A DNA stretch of 64,000 nucleotides from Streptomyces sp. RPA4-2. GTDB lineage: Bacteria; Actinomycetota; Actinomycetes; Streptomycetales; Streptomycetaceae. Shown piece after piece: positions 7,382 to 16,652 of the stretch. The stretch spans positions 1,426,001-1,490,000 of the forward strand of contig NZ_CP050975.2 of assembly GCF_012273515.2 (NCBI RefSeq), given 5' to 3'. Every line of letters starts with the position of its first letter. Positions within the stretch are counted from its first letter, which is position 1. The notes beneath the pieces were generated by a model that made no database searches, was not told the DNA's origin, and was given only the letters and a program-made list of their open reading frames with translations. The translations under genes were made by a program, and so were the position numbers.

Positions 7382-8071
7382 GTGAAGGAACGTGACGCCG
7401 ATCGGACGGCGACGGGTGACGGCTCCTTCGAGCGGGTCCTGGACCGGGCTCTGCACTCCCCCGAGATCATGGCAGCGATGGAGCACTCCGGCGCCGCGGA
7501 CACGCGCGAGCGCCTGCGCGGCGAGGCACTGAAGGCACGCGCCACCCTCTCGCGGACCGCTGCCGCCGAGTACGGCCGCTACCTCGGACTGCGGGCCCCG
7601 ACCGGCCGCCCGCCGCTCACGGATCGACCTGACGGTCCCTCAGAAACCGTCGTGTGTACGGAGGAGAGCTCCGCCTCCGTGTCCGCGCTGCTCCTGCCCA
7701 GCCTCGGTGTCGTCGCCGCCGGCGTCTACGTCCTGAGCGGGTTCGACCTGCACGCCCTGGACGTACGCCCCCATCTCAACGACGGCCTGATCATGGTGGT
7801 GGTGATCCTGGCCGCCGTGACGGCGGGGGCGGCGCTGGGTGATCTGGTCTGGTCGCTGGCGACCCGCCGCCGTCCCGCGCCGGAAGACCGTGAACCCGGT
7901 GACGCCGAGGCGAGACAGGCCCACCTGGACTGGCAACAGGCCCTTCTGGAGCGGGGGTTGCTCCCCTTCCTGCTCGGACGCCTGGACGGGCCGGAGCCGG
8001 TCCGGTCCTCCAGGACGGAACGGCCGAGCCGGTCCGAGCGGGCCATCACACCGGGCAGCGCGAAGAAGTAG
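7382..8071 (+). CDS. Two-helix membrane protein of unknown function
   Basis: 229 aa starting at GTG behind a G-rich stretch. Residues 1-95 are a charged cytoplasmic domain (opens MKERDADRT), then two hydrophobic helices at about 99-120 and 135-158 separated by a short loop, then a charged tail rich in Arg/Glu/Ser. No family recognised. It is divergent from ndh and shares the palindromic control region with it, which suggests a membrane or respiratory stress role, but nothing in the protein itself shows this. Confidence 0.65.
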   Translation: MKERDADRTATGDGSFERVLDRALHSPEIMAAMEHSGAADTRERLRGEALKARATLSRTAAAEYGRYLGLRAPTGRPPLTDRPDGPSETVVCTEESSASVSALLLPSLGVVAAGVYVLSGFDLHALDVRPHLNDGLIMVVVILAAVTAGAALGDLVWSLATRRRPAPEDREPGDAEARQAHLDWQQALLERGLLPFLLGRLDGPEPVRSSRTERPSRSERAITPGSAKK

Positions 8072-8369
8072 CCGCCCGAACGCGGTCGAGGCGGTCGAAG
8101 CAGCCGAGCGGCGGCTCGTCGATCACGCTTCGATTCTTACCGCTCCCTTACCCCGCGACACCGCGCGGACCAGGCATTCTTACCGTGCGGGCCCTGTCGG
8201 CGGCCGGCCGTCAGGATCTCCGACGCCGATCCTCACCTTGGACACAACTCACCTTTCCTTACGGGATGTAGGGTTTCCCCGCTCTGCGATTCCCAGGAAA
8301 CGCACAGGTTCGCCCGGCCCGTCCCCACGGCTCTCTTCCCACCCCCTCTTCCCAAGGTGATGCTGCACC

Positions 8370-10244
8370 GTGTCTGCACAACAGCCAGCGCTCGTCCCCG
8401 GACAGCGGAACTCGACATCGCGGCGGACCGCTCCCGCCGAAGGGTCCGCCGGCGCCGCGGGGCCACGACTGCGACTGCGGGCCGCCGCCGCCACCGTCTG
8501 GTATCTGCGGCTGCTCGCGCTGCTCAACCTGGTGGCCGTCGTCTCGCTGCCCTTCCGCGAAGAGGTGCACGAGCACAACGCGGGTCAGTTCTTCACTCCG
8601 TACCTCGCCACCGCCGGGTTGATCTCGGCAGCCCTGGCGCTGTTCCTCGCCCTGGTGATGAGGCGCCGCAAGCGGGCCGCGTGGATCTTCAACATGCTGC
8701 TGGCGGGACCGCTCTTCGGGCTGTACGCACTGGCCCTGACCCAGGCCCCGTACCGGCGCCACGGTTTCAACTGGTTCTCCACTCTGTTCACCGGACTGTT
8801 CGTGCTCGCGCTGCTGGTCGGGCGCACGGAGTTCCGGGCCGTCGGGGACCGCTCCAACCCCCGGCTGGCGCTGGCCGTCGGCGCCGGCGGCGTCCTCGTG
8901 AGCGGGACCCTCGGGACCCTGCTGGTGAGCGCCACCAACAAGGTGTCCGGGGCGCCGCTGAGCGACCGGATCGCGTACACCCTGCTGCGCGGGGTCAGCG
9001 TCGGCCCGCTCGCCGACCGCCTCGACTCCGTCGTCGCGCCCCGCTGGGTGGACGTCCTCGTCAACGTCCTGATCGCCGCCACCTTCCTGCTCGTTCTCTA
9101 CGCGTGCTTCCGCGCCCCTCGCGGCAGTGAACTCCTCGGCGAGGACGACGAGAAGCGTCTGCGCGCGCTCCTGGCCAAGCACGGCGAGCGGGACTCGCTG
9201 GGCTACTTCTCGCTGCGCCGCGACAAGGCCGTCATGTGGTCGCCGAGCGGCAAGGCGGCGATCGCCTACCGCGTGGTCGGCGGAGTGACCCTGGCCTCGG
9301 GCGACCCGATCGGTGACCCGGAGGCCTGGCCCGGCGCGATCGAGGAGTGGCTGCGCGAGGCCCGTCGGCACGCGTGGACACCGGCCGTGATGGGCGCCGG
9401 TGAGGAGGCCGGCACCATCTACGCCCGGCACGGCCTCGACGCCCTCGAACTCGGCGACGAAGCCATCGTGGAGCGGGCGGAGTTCACCCTCGAAGGACGC
9501 GCGATGCGCGGAGTTCGTCAGGCGCACAACCGGATTCGCCGGGCCGGGTACACCGTCCGCGTCCGCCGCCACGCGGACATTCCCGAGGCCGAGATGGCCA
9601 CTCTGATCGACAAGGCGGACCACTGGCGGGACGGCGAGACCGAACGCGGCTTCTCCATGGCGCTGGGACGGCTCGGCGACCCGGGCGACGGCCGCTGCGT
9701 CATGCTGGAGTGCCACGACAGCCGGGCCGAGCCCCGGGCGGTTCTGAGCTTCGTGCCCTGGGGCGAGAAGGGGCTGTCGCTCGACCTGATGCGCCGCGAC
9801 CGGGACTCCGAGAACGGGCTGATGGAGTTCATGGTCATCGAACTCCTGCTGCGTGCACAGGAGTTCGGGGTGCAGCGGCTGTCGCTGAACTTCGCCATGT
9901 TCCGGGCGGTCTTCGACCGGGGTTCCCGACTCGGCGCCGGGCCCGTGCTCCGGCTGTGGTGCACCATGCTGACCTTCCTCTCCCGCTGGTGGCAGCTCGA
10001 GTCCCTCTACCGGGCCAACGCCAAGTACCGGCCGGTCTGGGAGCCGCGCTACCTGCTGTTCGAGAAGAGCAGTGACCTGCCCCGCATCGGGATCGCCACA
10101 GCCCGCGCGGAGGGCTTCCTCACCACGCCCGCGCTGCCCGCCCTCGGCCGTCGCGGACACCTGCGGACACCGGGGGGAAGGACCCGACCGCCCCACGACG
10201 GTGCGCCGTCGAGCCCGGCGTCCGGTTCCCCGTCCGGTTCGTAG
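8370..10244 (+). CDS. Phosphatidylglycerol lysyltransferase-like protein (MprF/LysX N-terminal type, DUF2156)
   Basis: 624 aa. Residues 40-240 contain about six hydrophobic helices; residues 265-570 match the DUF2156 acyltransferase-fold domain that transfers an aminoacyl group from tRNA to a lipid in MprF and LysX (segments such as WSPSGKAAIAYRVVGG, LASGDPIGDP, LSLNFAMFRAVFDRG). Products such as lysyl-phosphatidylglycerol lower membrane negative charge and protect against cationic peptides. It lacks the lysyl-tRNA synthetase half found in mycobacterial LysX, so it resembles the MprF layout. The C-terminal 50 residues are a Pro/Ser-rich tail ending in a DNA tandem repeat that contains the TAG stop. 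The GTG start at 8370 follows the spaced sequence AAGGTGATG. Amino acid specificity cannot be deduced. Confidence 0.8.
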   Translation: MSAQQPALVPGQRNSTSRRTAPAEGSAGAAGPRLRLRAAAATVWYLRLLALLNLVAVVSLPFREEVHEHNAGQFFTPYLATAGLISAALALFLALVMRRRKRAAWIFNMLLAGPLFGLYALALTQAPYRRHGFNWFSTLFTGLFVLALLVGRTEFRAVGDRSNPRLALAVGAGGVLVSGTLGTLLVSATNKVSGAPLSDRIAYTLLRGVSVGPLADRLDSVVAPRWVDVLVNVLIAATFLLVLYACFRAPRGSELLGEDDEKRLRALLAKHGERDSLGYFSLRRDKAVMWSPSGKAAIAYRVVGGVTLASGDPIGDPEAWPGAIEEWLREARRHAWTPAVMGAGEEAGTIYARHGLDALELGDEAIVERAEFTLEGRAMRGVRQAHNRIRRAGYTVRVRRHADIPEAEMATLIDKADHWRDGETERGFSMALGRLGDPGDGRCVMLECHDSRAEPRAVLSFVPWGEKGLSLDLMRRDRDSENGLMEFMVIELLLRAQEFGVQRLSLNFAMFRAVFDRGSRLGAGPVLRLWCTMLTFLSRWWQLESLYRANAKYRPVWEPRYLLFEKSSDLPRIGIATARAEGFLTTPALPALGRRGHLRTPGGRTRPPHDGAPSSPASGSPSGS

Positions 10245-10280
10245 TCCACTCCGTCGTCCGGTTCGTAGTCCACTCCGTCG
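10233..10280. repeat. 24-bp tandem repeat spanning a stop codon
   Basis: Two exact copies of a 24-bp unit (TCCGGTTCGTAGTCCACTCC plus GTCG) at 10233-10256 and 10257-10280, with a 4-base start of a third. The first copy contains the TAG stop of the lysyl-PG synthase-like gene, so repeat-number change would not alter the protein. Confidence 0.85.
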
Positions 10281-10439
10281 TCCGCCGGGTGGCGCGACGT
10301 GCCCGGTGGGCACGGGACCGCCCGTGGGCTCCCGTGCCGGCCGGGCATCCGTCGCCACGTCCCGGTCACCGGGCGTTCACGTCTCCCGGCGACGATGCGG
10401 CCGACCGCCCGAGCCCGCTCCGGAGGAATCGACCACCCC

Positions 10440-11789
10440 ATGAAACGCATCACGGCCGCCCCCGCCCTGGTCCTCGCGCTCACCGCCCTCCTCTCCTCCG
10501 CCCTCCCGGCGGCAGCGACGGGAGGACCGGCCGGTTCGTACGGGACGAAGACGCCCTACGCCCCGCAGCAGGACGCCCGTTCGTATCAGCGGGCGCCGAA
10601 GGGCTTCGCCCCGGTGTTCACGGAGAACGTGTCCCGGCACGGCTCCCGCGCGGCGACCAGCGGAGAGGACGCGGAGTTGATCCTGCGGCTGTGGGACGAG
10701 GCCGCGAACGAGGGTGAACTCACGCGTGCCGGTGAGAAGTTCGGCCCCCAGGTACGCTCCCTGACCGCCGCGATGGAGAAGGTCGGCTACGGCAGTCTCA
10801 GCGGCCGGGGTCAGCGGGAGATCCAGGGCGCCGCGGTCCGTATGGAGCGGCGGCTGCCCGGACTGTTCGCGCGGATCGCCCGGGACGGCGAACCGATCGA
10901 CGTCGTCAGTTCGGGCCAGGGCCGCGCCGTCGACAGCGGCCGGCTGTTCGCCTCCGCCCTCACCGACGCCGACCCCGCGCTCGGCCCCCTGATCGGCCCG
11001 GCGCGGGCCGATGCCGACCTCCTGTACTTCCACAAGTCAGCGGGGGGCGCCGCCTATCGTGACTACATAGCCAACGACCAGCGACTGGCTACCACGCTCA
11101 GGAACATCACCGAACAGCCCGCCACCCGTCGCGCGGCCCGCGGCATCCTGAAGAAGATCTTCACCCCGGCCTTCGTCCGGCGGATCACGGCGGGCGAGTT
11201 CTCCTCGATCGGCTCCGAAGTCGACGCGGCACAGGCGGTCTACAACCTGTACAGCATCGCCCCGGCCATGAGCGACGAGGGCGACTGGCACCTGGAGCGC
11301 TACCTCGCCCCGCGCGACGCCGCCTGGTTCGCCTATCTCGGCGACGCCGAGGACTTCTACGAGAAGGGGCCCGGCTTCGCGGACAGCGACATCACGTACA
11401 AGATGGCGGACGTCCTGCTCGACGACTTCTTCGAGAAGGTCGAGGCCAAGCGCGCGGGAACCAGCGACCTGGGCGCGGAGCTGCGCTTCACCCACGCCGA
11501 GGAGATCATCCCGCTCGCCGCGCTGATGCGGCTGCCGGGCAGCACCGAGCCGGTGACGGAGAGCCGTCCCTACACCTACGCGGACAACTCCTGGCGGGGC
11601 GGGTCGGTCGCTCCGATGGCCGCGAACATCCAGTGGGACGTGTTCCGCAAGGGGAACACCTATCTGGTGCGGATGCTCTACAACGAGAAGGAGACCGCCT
11701 TCAAGCGTGGCTGTGAGCCCGTGCGGAAGGGCAGCTCGTTCTACGACCTGGACGAACTGGAACGCTGCTTCGACCGCGGGGTGTCGTGA
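10440..11789 (+). CDS. Secreted histidine-type phosphatase (MINPP/phytase-like)
   Basis: 449 aa. A signal peptide (MKR..., hydrophobic to about residue 25, cleavage near AAA-TGG) exports the enzyme. The histidine acid phosphatase motif RHGSR (66-70) supplies the phosphorylated histidine, and HAE (352-354) supplies the proton donor, the form seen in multiple inositol polyphosphate phosphatases. C-terminal cysteines (FKRGCEPV and ERCFD) may form the family's disulfide. The ATG at 10440 has GGAGGAA 9 bases upstream. It stands alone on its strand, between a tandem repeat and a terminator. Likely substrate is phytate or another phosphomonoester; a phosphate-controlled promoter (PHO boxes) is not obvious. 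Confidence 0.85.
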   Translation: MKRITAAPALVLALTALLSSALPAAATGGPAGSYGTKTPYAPQQDARSYQRAPKGFAPVFTENVSRHGSRAATSGEDAELILRLWDEAANEGELTRAGEKFGPQVRSLTAAMEKVGYGSLSGRGQREIQGAAVRMERRLPGLFARIARDGEPIDVVSSGQGRAVDSGRLFASALTDADPALGPLIGPARADADLLYFHKSAGGAAYRDYIANDQRLATTLRNITEQPATRRAARGILKKIFTPAFVRRITAGEFSSIGSEVDAAQAVYNLYSIAPAMSDEGDWHLERYLAPRDAAWFAYLGDAEDFYEKGPGFADSDITYKMADVLLDDFFEKVEAKRAGTSDLGAELRFTHAEEIIPLAALMRLPGSTEPVTESRPYTYADNSWRGGSVAPMAANIQWDVFRKGNTYLVRMLYNEKETAFKRGCEPVRKGSSFYDLDELERCFDRGVS

Positions 11790-11849
11790 CCCCTGCCTCC
11801 GTCCAGGTGACCTGGGAACTTCTCCGCCCGCATGGTCAGTTCTGACGAG

Positions 11850-11879
11850 ACCGGCCCGGCGCGCGAGCGTCGGGCCGGT
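11850..11879 (+). terminator. Hairpin terminator after the histidine phosphatase gene
   Basis: Stem of 13 pairs with one G-T pair (11850-11862 with 11867-11879; outer arms ACCGGCCCG and CGGGCCGGT) around a GCGA tetraloop. It lies 61 bases after the phosphatase stop and 41 bases before the Spo0M-like gene. Confidence 0.7.
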
Positions 11880-11919
11880 TCGGAACGACGAGTGCGATCA
11901 GTGAAGGAGCCACAGCGGC

Positions 11920-12939
11920 ATGGTGTTCAAGAGGCTGCTCGGGGCGATGGGCGCAGGCGGCCCCTCGGTGGACACGGTTCTCGACGGCGGCGCGGTGGCG
12001 CCCGGCGGAATCCTGTCGGGACAGGTCCATCTCCAAGGCGGCGGCGCGGACATGGAGATCGAGCACATCGGGCTCGATCTGATCGCCCGGGTCGAGGCGG
12101 AGCACGAGGACGGGGAGAGTGAAGGCGCCGTCGTCTTCGAGCGGTTCACCGTCGGCGGCGGTTTCCGCCTGGCCGAGGAGGAGCGGCGCAGCATCCCGTT
12201 CAGTGTGCAGCTGCCGTGGGAGACGCCGGTCAGTGAGTTGTACGGGCAGCCGCTGGGCATCGTGCTCGGGGTGCGGACCGAGCTCGCCGTGGCCGGCGCG
12301 AGGGACAAGGGAGACCTCGATCCGCTCACCGTCCGGCCGCTGCCGGTCCAGGAAGCGGTTCTGGAGGCGCTGGGACAGCTGGGGTTCGGCTTCCGCTCGG
12401 CCGACCTCGAGTACGGCCACATCGGGGGCACGGGGCAGCGGTTGCCCTTCTACCAGGAGATCGAGCTGGCCCCGGCGCCGCGGTACGCGCACGCGGTGAA
12501 CGAGATCGAGCTGACCTTCCTCGCCACGCCGGCCGGCATGGAGGTCGTGCTGGAGGCCGACAAGCGCGGTGGTCTGTTCGAGTCCGGGCACGACGCCCTC
12601 ACCCGTTTCACGGTGAGCCACCAGGACGCGCACACGCTCGACTGGAACAGCGAAGTCGACGGCTGGATCCGGGAGTTGGTCGAGCACCGGGCGTCCTACG
12701 GCTCGCACGCCTCGTACGGCCACGACGATCCGTACGCCGCCGGGAACACGTACGGGCACGCGCCCGGCCACGGCGGCCACGAGGGCGGTCACTCCGGGCC
12801 CGGCGTGGGGACCGCGATCGCGGCCGGCGCGGCGGGACTCGCGGTGGGTGTGGTGGGCGGCCTGGTCGCGGCCGAACTCGTCGACGAGGTGGGCGACTTC
12901 TTCGAGGGTGACGAGGACGAGGAGGGCGAGGAGGACTGA
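11920..12939 (+). CDS. Spo0M-like sporulation protein
   Basis: 339 aa matching the SpoOM family of arrestin-like beta-sandwich proteins, soluble regulators first known from Bacillus sporulation and common in actinomycetes. Residues 1-245 carry the family core (PGG.LSG.V.LQGG...I.HI.L.L..R.E, the LPWETP loop, YG...GIVLGVRTELAVAGARDKGD). The tail departs from it: residues 250-290 are His/Gly/Tyr-rich (several HASYGHD/GHGGHEGG segments), 295-320 are a hydrophobic Ala/Gly/Val helix, and the end is a run of Asp/Glu (EGDEDEEGEED). This tail could bind metal and attach to membrane (inference). GAAGGAG precedes the ATG. Strong terminators flank the gene on both sides, so it is monocistronic. Confidence 0.8.
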   Translation: MVFKRLLGAMGAGGPSVDTVLDGGAVAPGGILSGQVHLQGGGADMEIEHIGLDLIARVEAEHEDGESEGAVVFERFTVGGGFRLAEEERRSIPFSVQLPWETPVSELYGQPLGIVLGVRTELAVAGARDKGDLDPLTVRPLPVQEAVLEALGQLGFGFRSADLEYGHIGGTGQRLPFYQEIELAPAPRYAHAVNEIELTFLATPAGMEVVLEADKRGGLFESGHDALTRFTVSHQDAHTLDWNSEVDGWIRELVEHRASYGSHASYGHDDPYAAGNTYGHAPGHGGHEGGHSGPGVGTAIAAGAAGLAVGVVGGLVAAELVDEVGDFFEGDEDEEGEED

Positions 12940-12947
12940 GTCACGAG

Positions 12948-12995
12948 CGGTGTCCGTACCGGGCGGCCGTGCGCGCCGACCCGGTACGGACACCG
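12948..12995. terminator. Strong bidirectional terminator
   Basis: Perfect 16-bp stem (12948-12963 with 12980-12995; CGGTGTCCGTACCGGG and complement) around a 16-nt loop. It lies 8 bases after the Spo0M-like gene stop and can also end transcripts of the convergent ArsR gene. Confidence 0.85.
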
Positions 12996-13105
12996 GGGGT
13001 GTCAGTGCGCGGAGCCCGGAACGTCGGCCGCCGTGAGCGGGGTGGAACCGGATGAGGGCTGGACGCAGTGAACCCGCGGGACATGCTGGACCGTCGCGGC
13101 ACCTT

Positions 13106-13495
13106 TCAGGCGCCGAAGGCGCGCAGTCGCTCCGCGCCCTGGGCGGGCAGCCCGGACCGGTCTGCTCGTTCGGCCCGGTCGGCCCGGTCCGTCAGTTGTC
13201 CGACCATGAGGCGTACGACGGCCACCACGTCCGGGTCGTCGACCAAGTAGACCTGGCGCCGGCCCTCGCGCCGGGAGCGTACGAGGCCGGCGAGCTTCAG
13301 CTTGGTGAGGTGCTGGCTCACCGCGGGCAACGCCCCGCCGACCCGCTCGGCGAGTCCGGTCACGTCGCTCTCGCCCTGCGCGAGCGCCCACACGATGTGC
13401 AGCCGTGCCGACGACGCGAGCAGCCCGAAGGCCGCGGCCGCCTCCGCCAGCACTTCGGCGGACGGATCGTCGAAGCCGCCGACCTCTGTCGCCAC
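13106..13495 (-). CDS. ArsR-family transcriptional regulator
   Basis: 129 aa winged helix-turn-helix protein of the ArsR/SmtB family. The recognition region LAERVGGALPAVSQHLTKLKLAGLVRSRREGRRQVYLV is clear at about residues 47-85. There are no cysteines and no alpha-5 histidine cluster, so the classical metal-sensing sites are missing; it probably senses something else. GTG at 13495, with GGGGGAGG 8 bases upstream, is preferred to the ATG at 13549. The C-terminus carries charged repeats (DRADRAERADRS). It is divergent from the HEAT-repeat gene across a 213-base gap. Confidence 0.85.
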   Translation of the reverse strand: MATEVGGFDDPSAEVLAEAAAAFGLLASSARLHIVWALAQGESDVTGLAERVGGALPAVSQHLTKLKLAGLVRSRREGRRQVYLVDDPDVVAVVRLMVGQLTDRADRAERADRSGLPAQGAERLRAFGA

Positions 13496-13708
13496 CGTGT
13501 TTCCTCCCCCTCGCCGGGATCGTCTCGCGCGAACCGCCCCGGCCGCCATGTGAACCGCCCCAGTCTAGGGAGCCCGGCCGGCAGCGGAGGCGGGACGGGG
13601 CCCGACCGGGCCGGGACGGACGCGAACGGAGTCCTGACGGCCGGACGCCGACTGTCAGTGCCGTGGTGCACACTCGCGATCAGTTGCCGAACGTCCGGGG
13701 AGGACGCC

Positions 13709-15781
13709 GTGTTCACGGGGATCGACGAGGTCGACTGGGCCTCGATGGAGCATGCCTACGGATGCGCGGAGGAGGTACCGCGCCTGCTGCGGGGACTGGC
13801 CTCGCCCAGCCCCCAGGAGCGTGAGAGAGCGCTCGACGGAATGTACGGCGCCGTGCACCACCAGGGCGATGTGTACGACTCGACACTCGCGTGCGTCCCC
13901 TTCCTGCTCGCGCTCGTCACGCGGCCGGAACTCCCCGACCGGAGCGGCATCGTGGAACTGCTCGTCAGTATCGGCGGAGGCGCGACCCTCGACGAACAGC
14001 CGCCTGAGGACGCGGATCCCGCCGGGGAGCGACCGCTCGAAGGGGCGGATCCCGCCGACGACAACCACGCCATGGCCCGGACCGCGGTACGGGCGGGTGC
14101 CGCGGTCTTCGCCGGGCTGGCCGGGGACCGGGACCCGGAGGTGCGCCGGTCGGCGGCGACGGCCGTGACGCTCTTCCTCGACGAACCCGAGCGGGTGCTC
14201 GGGCTGTTGACGGGGCGGCTCGACGAGGAAGAGGAGGAGCGCGTCCGCCCGGCCCTCGCCGAGGCCCTCGGCCTCTTCGCGCGCCTGCGTCCGGCGGCCG
14301 GCGCCGCGGCGGTGGACCGTCTGGTCGCGCTCGGCGCCGCACCGCACGACCCGGGGCTTCGCCTCGCCGCGCTCGGCCAACTCGCCGGCTGCGCCCCGGA
14401 TCGCCTGCCCGCCGACCTCGTGCCCACCGTGGTCGCCCTCCTCAGGGCGAGATCCCGGTGGCCCCGGGTCACGGACCTGCCCGAGCGGCCCGATACCGAC
14501 ACACTCATCGGTCAGTTGAGACGCCTGCGCCCGGCCGACGAGGAAGGCGCACAGCTCCTGCGGACGCTGCACACCGCGCTCGGCGGGCGGACGGCCGACC
14601 GGATCGCTCTGCTCAGGGGGCAGTTGACCAGCGACGCGGCCGCCGACCGGTGCAACGCCGTGTGGATGTCGGCGGGGCTCTTCTCCGAATGGCGCGGGTC
14701 GTACGAGGAGCCGGTGGCCCTGATCGGCGAGCAACTCGGCACGGACGATGCGCGGTTGCGCGACGCCGCCGTCTCGGTCCTGGAGGGTCTCTTCGCACTG
14801 GCCCGGCCGGCCGCCGACCGCCTCGCCGACCTGGTGGCCGCCGGTCCCGAGCACTCGATACGCCAGTGGGAGCGCGGGGCACCGACGTTGGGCGGACCGC
14901 TCAGGGCGCTGGCCAGAGCCGGGGACCGGCGAGCGGTACCCGCGCTCGCCGACGTGCTGGACGGACCGGTCGTGCCGCACGACTCCGGCTACGCGATCAC
15001 GTACCTGGGCGCGGCGGCGGAGCCGCTCGGCCCGCTGCTGCGCGCGCGGCTCGGCGAGGTGCCCGTCGACGCGCCGGACGCGTACGACCGTGCCTCGCCG
15101 CTGCTGTACGCGCTCGGCGGGCTGCGGTACGCCGACGCGCTGCCGGAGGTGCTGCGGCTGTTGCACGGACTGCCGGCCGGACTACGCGGCCGGGACTGGC
15201 TGGTGCAGGCGGCCACGCGGACCGTCGGGGCATTCGGACCGGCGGCGCGGGAGGCGATACCGGTGCTGCGTGAGCTGCTTGACGGCGCGTACGCGGTGCG
15301 GGCGGCGGCCGCGCTCTGGTCGGTCGAGGGGGACGCCGGGGCCGTACTGCCGGCGCTGCTGCGGGAGTTGACGCGAGGGGAACATGCCCGCGCGAGCGCC
15401 GAAGCGCTGGGGCTGCTGGGTGCCTCGGCGGGCGCCGCGCTGCCCGACCTGCGTCGCATGGCCGCGTCGAGGGACGTGTGGGAACGGACGGCGGCCGCGG
15501 GGGCGCTGTGGGACATCGCCGGGAATCCGGATCCGGTTCTCACGGCGCTCCGTTCGGCCTGGGAACAGAACGTGCACACGCGTGGCACGCTGGCCGCGTG
15601 TCTGGGCCGAATGGGTGCCGCGGGTACACCCGCCCACGATCTGCTCCGTACGGAACTCGCCGCACCGCGACGGCACCGGGCGCGGTCCGCCGGGCACGGC
15701 AGCCACGACATCGTCGAGGACGAACAACTGCTGCGCGCCTGCCGGGCCGCCCTGGACGACGCTCGTGATCAATACACCTAG
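13709..15781 (+). CDS. HEAT-repeat protein
   Basis: 690 aa, Ala/Leu/Arg-rich, built of repeating two-helix HEAT units (for example DRDPEVRRSAATAVTLFL, DARLRDAAVSVLEGLF, AAREAIPVLRELLDGAYAVRAAAALW). Such proteins are curved solenoid scaffolds for protein-protein contact. There is no signal peptide or membrane helix, so it is cytoplasmic. The GTG start has GGGGAGGA 5 bases upstream. The stop TAG is part of the terminal repeat of the 78-bp element that follows. No catalytic motif is visible and the partner is unknown. Confidence 0.8.
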   Translation: MFTGIDEVDWASMEHAYGCAEEVPRLLRGLASPSPQERERALDGMYGAVHHQGDVYDSTLACVPFLLALVTRPELPDRSGIVELLVSIGGGATLDEQPPEDADPAGERPLEGADPADDNHAMARTAVRAGAAVFAGLAGDRDPEVRRSAATAVTLFLDEPERVLGLLTGRLDEEEEERVRPALAEALGLFARLRPAAGAAAVDRLVALGAAPHDPGLRLAALGQLAGCAPDRLPADLVPTVVALLRARSRWPRVTDLPERPDTDTLIGQLRRLRPADEEGAQLLRTLHTALGGRTADRIALLRGQLTSDAAADRCNAVWMSAGLFSEWRGSYEEPVALIGEQLGTDDARLRDAAVSVLEGLFALARPAADRLADLVAAGPEHSIRQWERGAPTLGGPLRALARAGDRRAVPALADVLDGPVVPHDSGYAITYLGAAAEPLGPLLRARLGEVPVDAPDAYDRASPLLYALGGLRYADALPEVLRLLHGLPAGLRGRDWLVQAATRTVGAFGPAAREAIPVLRELLDGAYAVRAAAALWSVEGDAGAVLPALLRELTRGEHARASAEALGLLGASAGAALPDLRRMAASRDVWERTAAAGALWDIAGNPDPVLTALRSAWEQNVHTRGTLAACLGRMGAAGTPAHDLLRTELAAPRRHRARSAGHGSHDIVEDEQLLRACRAALDDARDQYT

Positions 15782-15855
15782 GGCGTGTTGCGAAAGTCCC
15801 GTCGTCCGCCCGGGGTGCGTGGCGGGGCGGGCGGGGTTCTCGCAGCACGCCCTAG
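15778..15855. mobile_element. 78-bp palindromic MITE-like element between convergent genes
   Basis: Perfect 10-bp terminal inverted repeats (CTAGGGCGTG at 15778 and CACGCCCTAG at 15846-15855), extending to about 18 bp with two or three mismatches (TTGCGAA against CTGCGAG). The flanking CTAG may be the target duplication. The interior is GC-rich and palindromic. The TAG of the left end is the stop codon of the HEAT-repeat gene. It is unrelated in sequence to the 197-bp element but sits in the same kind of position. It could also serve as a terminator for both convergent genes. Confidence 0.6.
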
Positions 15856-15868
15856 GAGGACATCCGCC

Positions 15869-16456
15869 TCAGCCCGTCTTCCGCCCCCACAGTGGTCCGA
15901 TCCGCTGCCACTCCTCGTCCCACTGCTCCATGCGGCGCCTTTCCATTCGCCCGCGCACGAGCCGCCCGCCCATGAACGGCACCCCCGCGGCGCTCACCCC
16001 CATCAGGATCCCGACCAGCGAGGCGCGCAGCCGGGCCTGGGAGGGCGAGGCGGGCCTGGTGACCAGCCGGCCGTCGTCGTCCGTCCACACGGTGACCGGG
16101 GTGCCCGCGTGACTGCCGACGGAGACCCGTGCCTGGCCGGCACGCGGCGAACCATCCGCCGCGGTCCAGCGGACCTTCGCCCAGACCATGTCGGCGCCGG
16201 TCGCCGACGCGGTCGACTTCGGCACGTCGTCGGCGAGCAGTGCCAGGACGGAGTGCCACTCGGCGCGCTGCCGGGCGAGGCCGTGCTCCACGGACTGCGT
16301 CGCCAGCAGGCCGGCGAGCACTCCGCCGAGCACGGTGAGTGCTCCGGCGACGAGCACGATCCAGGCCTCGAGGGCGTCACTGCGACGCCGCAGCGGATTG
16401 CGCCGCCATCTCCACAGCCACACGTTCGGAACCTTCGGACCACGGAATGCCGCCAT
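15869..16456 (-). CDS. Rv1733c-family membrane protein
   Basis: 195 aa. Resembles the actinobacterial Rv1733c family: a basic N-terminus with the typical W.WRRNPLRRRSD..EAW stretch, a first membrane helix at about 30-53, an extracellular loop (55-140) with WA.V.W...DG...G.A.V..G...G..V.VW.D..G, and a second helix at about 141-165, then a basic tail. In Mycobacterium tuberculosis Rv1733c belongs to the DosR dormancy regulon, which fits the DevR-like system 15 kb away. ATG at 16456 is chosen because AGGAGG lies 9 bases upstream. Molecular function unknown. Confidence 0.75.
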   Translation of the reverse strand: MAAFRGPKVPNVWLWRWRRNPLRRRSDALEAWIVLVAGALTVLGGVLAGLLATQSVEHGLARQRAEWHSVLALLADDVPKSTASATGADMVWAKVRWTAADGSPRAGQARVSVGSHAGTPVTVWTDDDGRLVTRPASPSQARLRASLVGILMGVSAAGVPFMGGRLVRGRMERRRMEQWDEEWQRIGPLWGRKTG

Positions 16457-16652
16457 CAACGGCGTCCTCCTCACGACCGCACGGACATGTCACGTCGCCC
16501 TCCCATACGGGCTCGGTCCCTCCGATGCTCACAACGAGCCCGTCGACACGTCCGTTCCGGCGCTCCCGTCACCGTCCGCTCTCCGTCCTCCGCCCCCGCC
16601 CCCGCCCTCCGCGGAGGGACCGTCGACGGACACCGCCGACCGACACGTGCCG

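Noticed and set aside
8259..10358. A 699-codon minus-strand open frame opposite the lysyl-PG synthase-like gene
   Set aside because: Antisense shadow: low-complexity Gly/Arg/Gln-rich translation with no family features, while the plus-strand gene has clear helices and conserved blocks.
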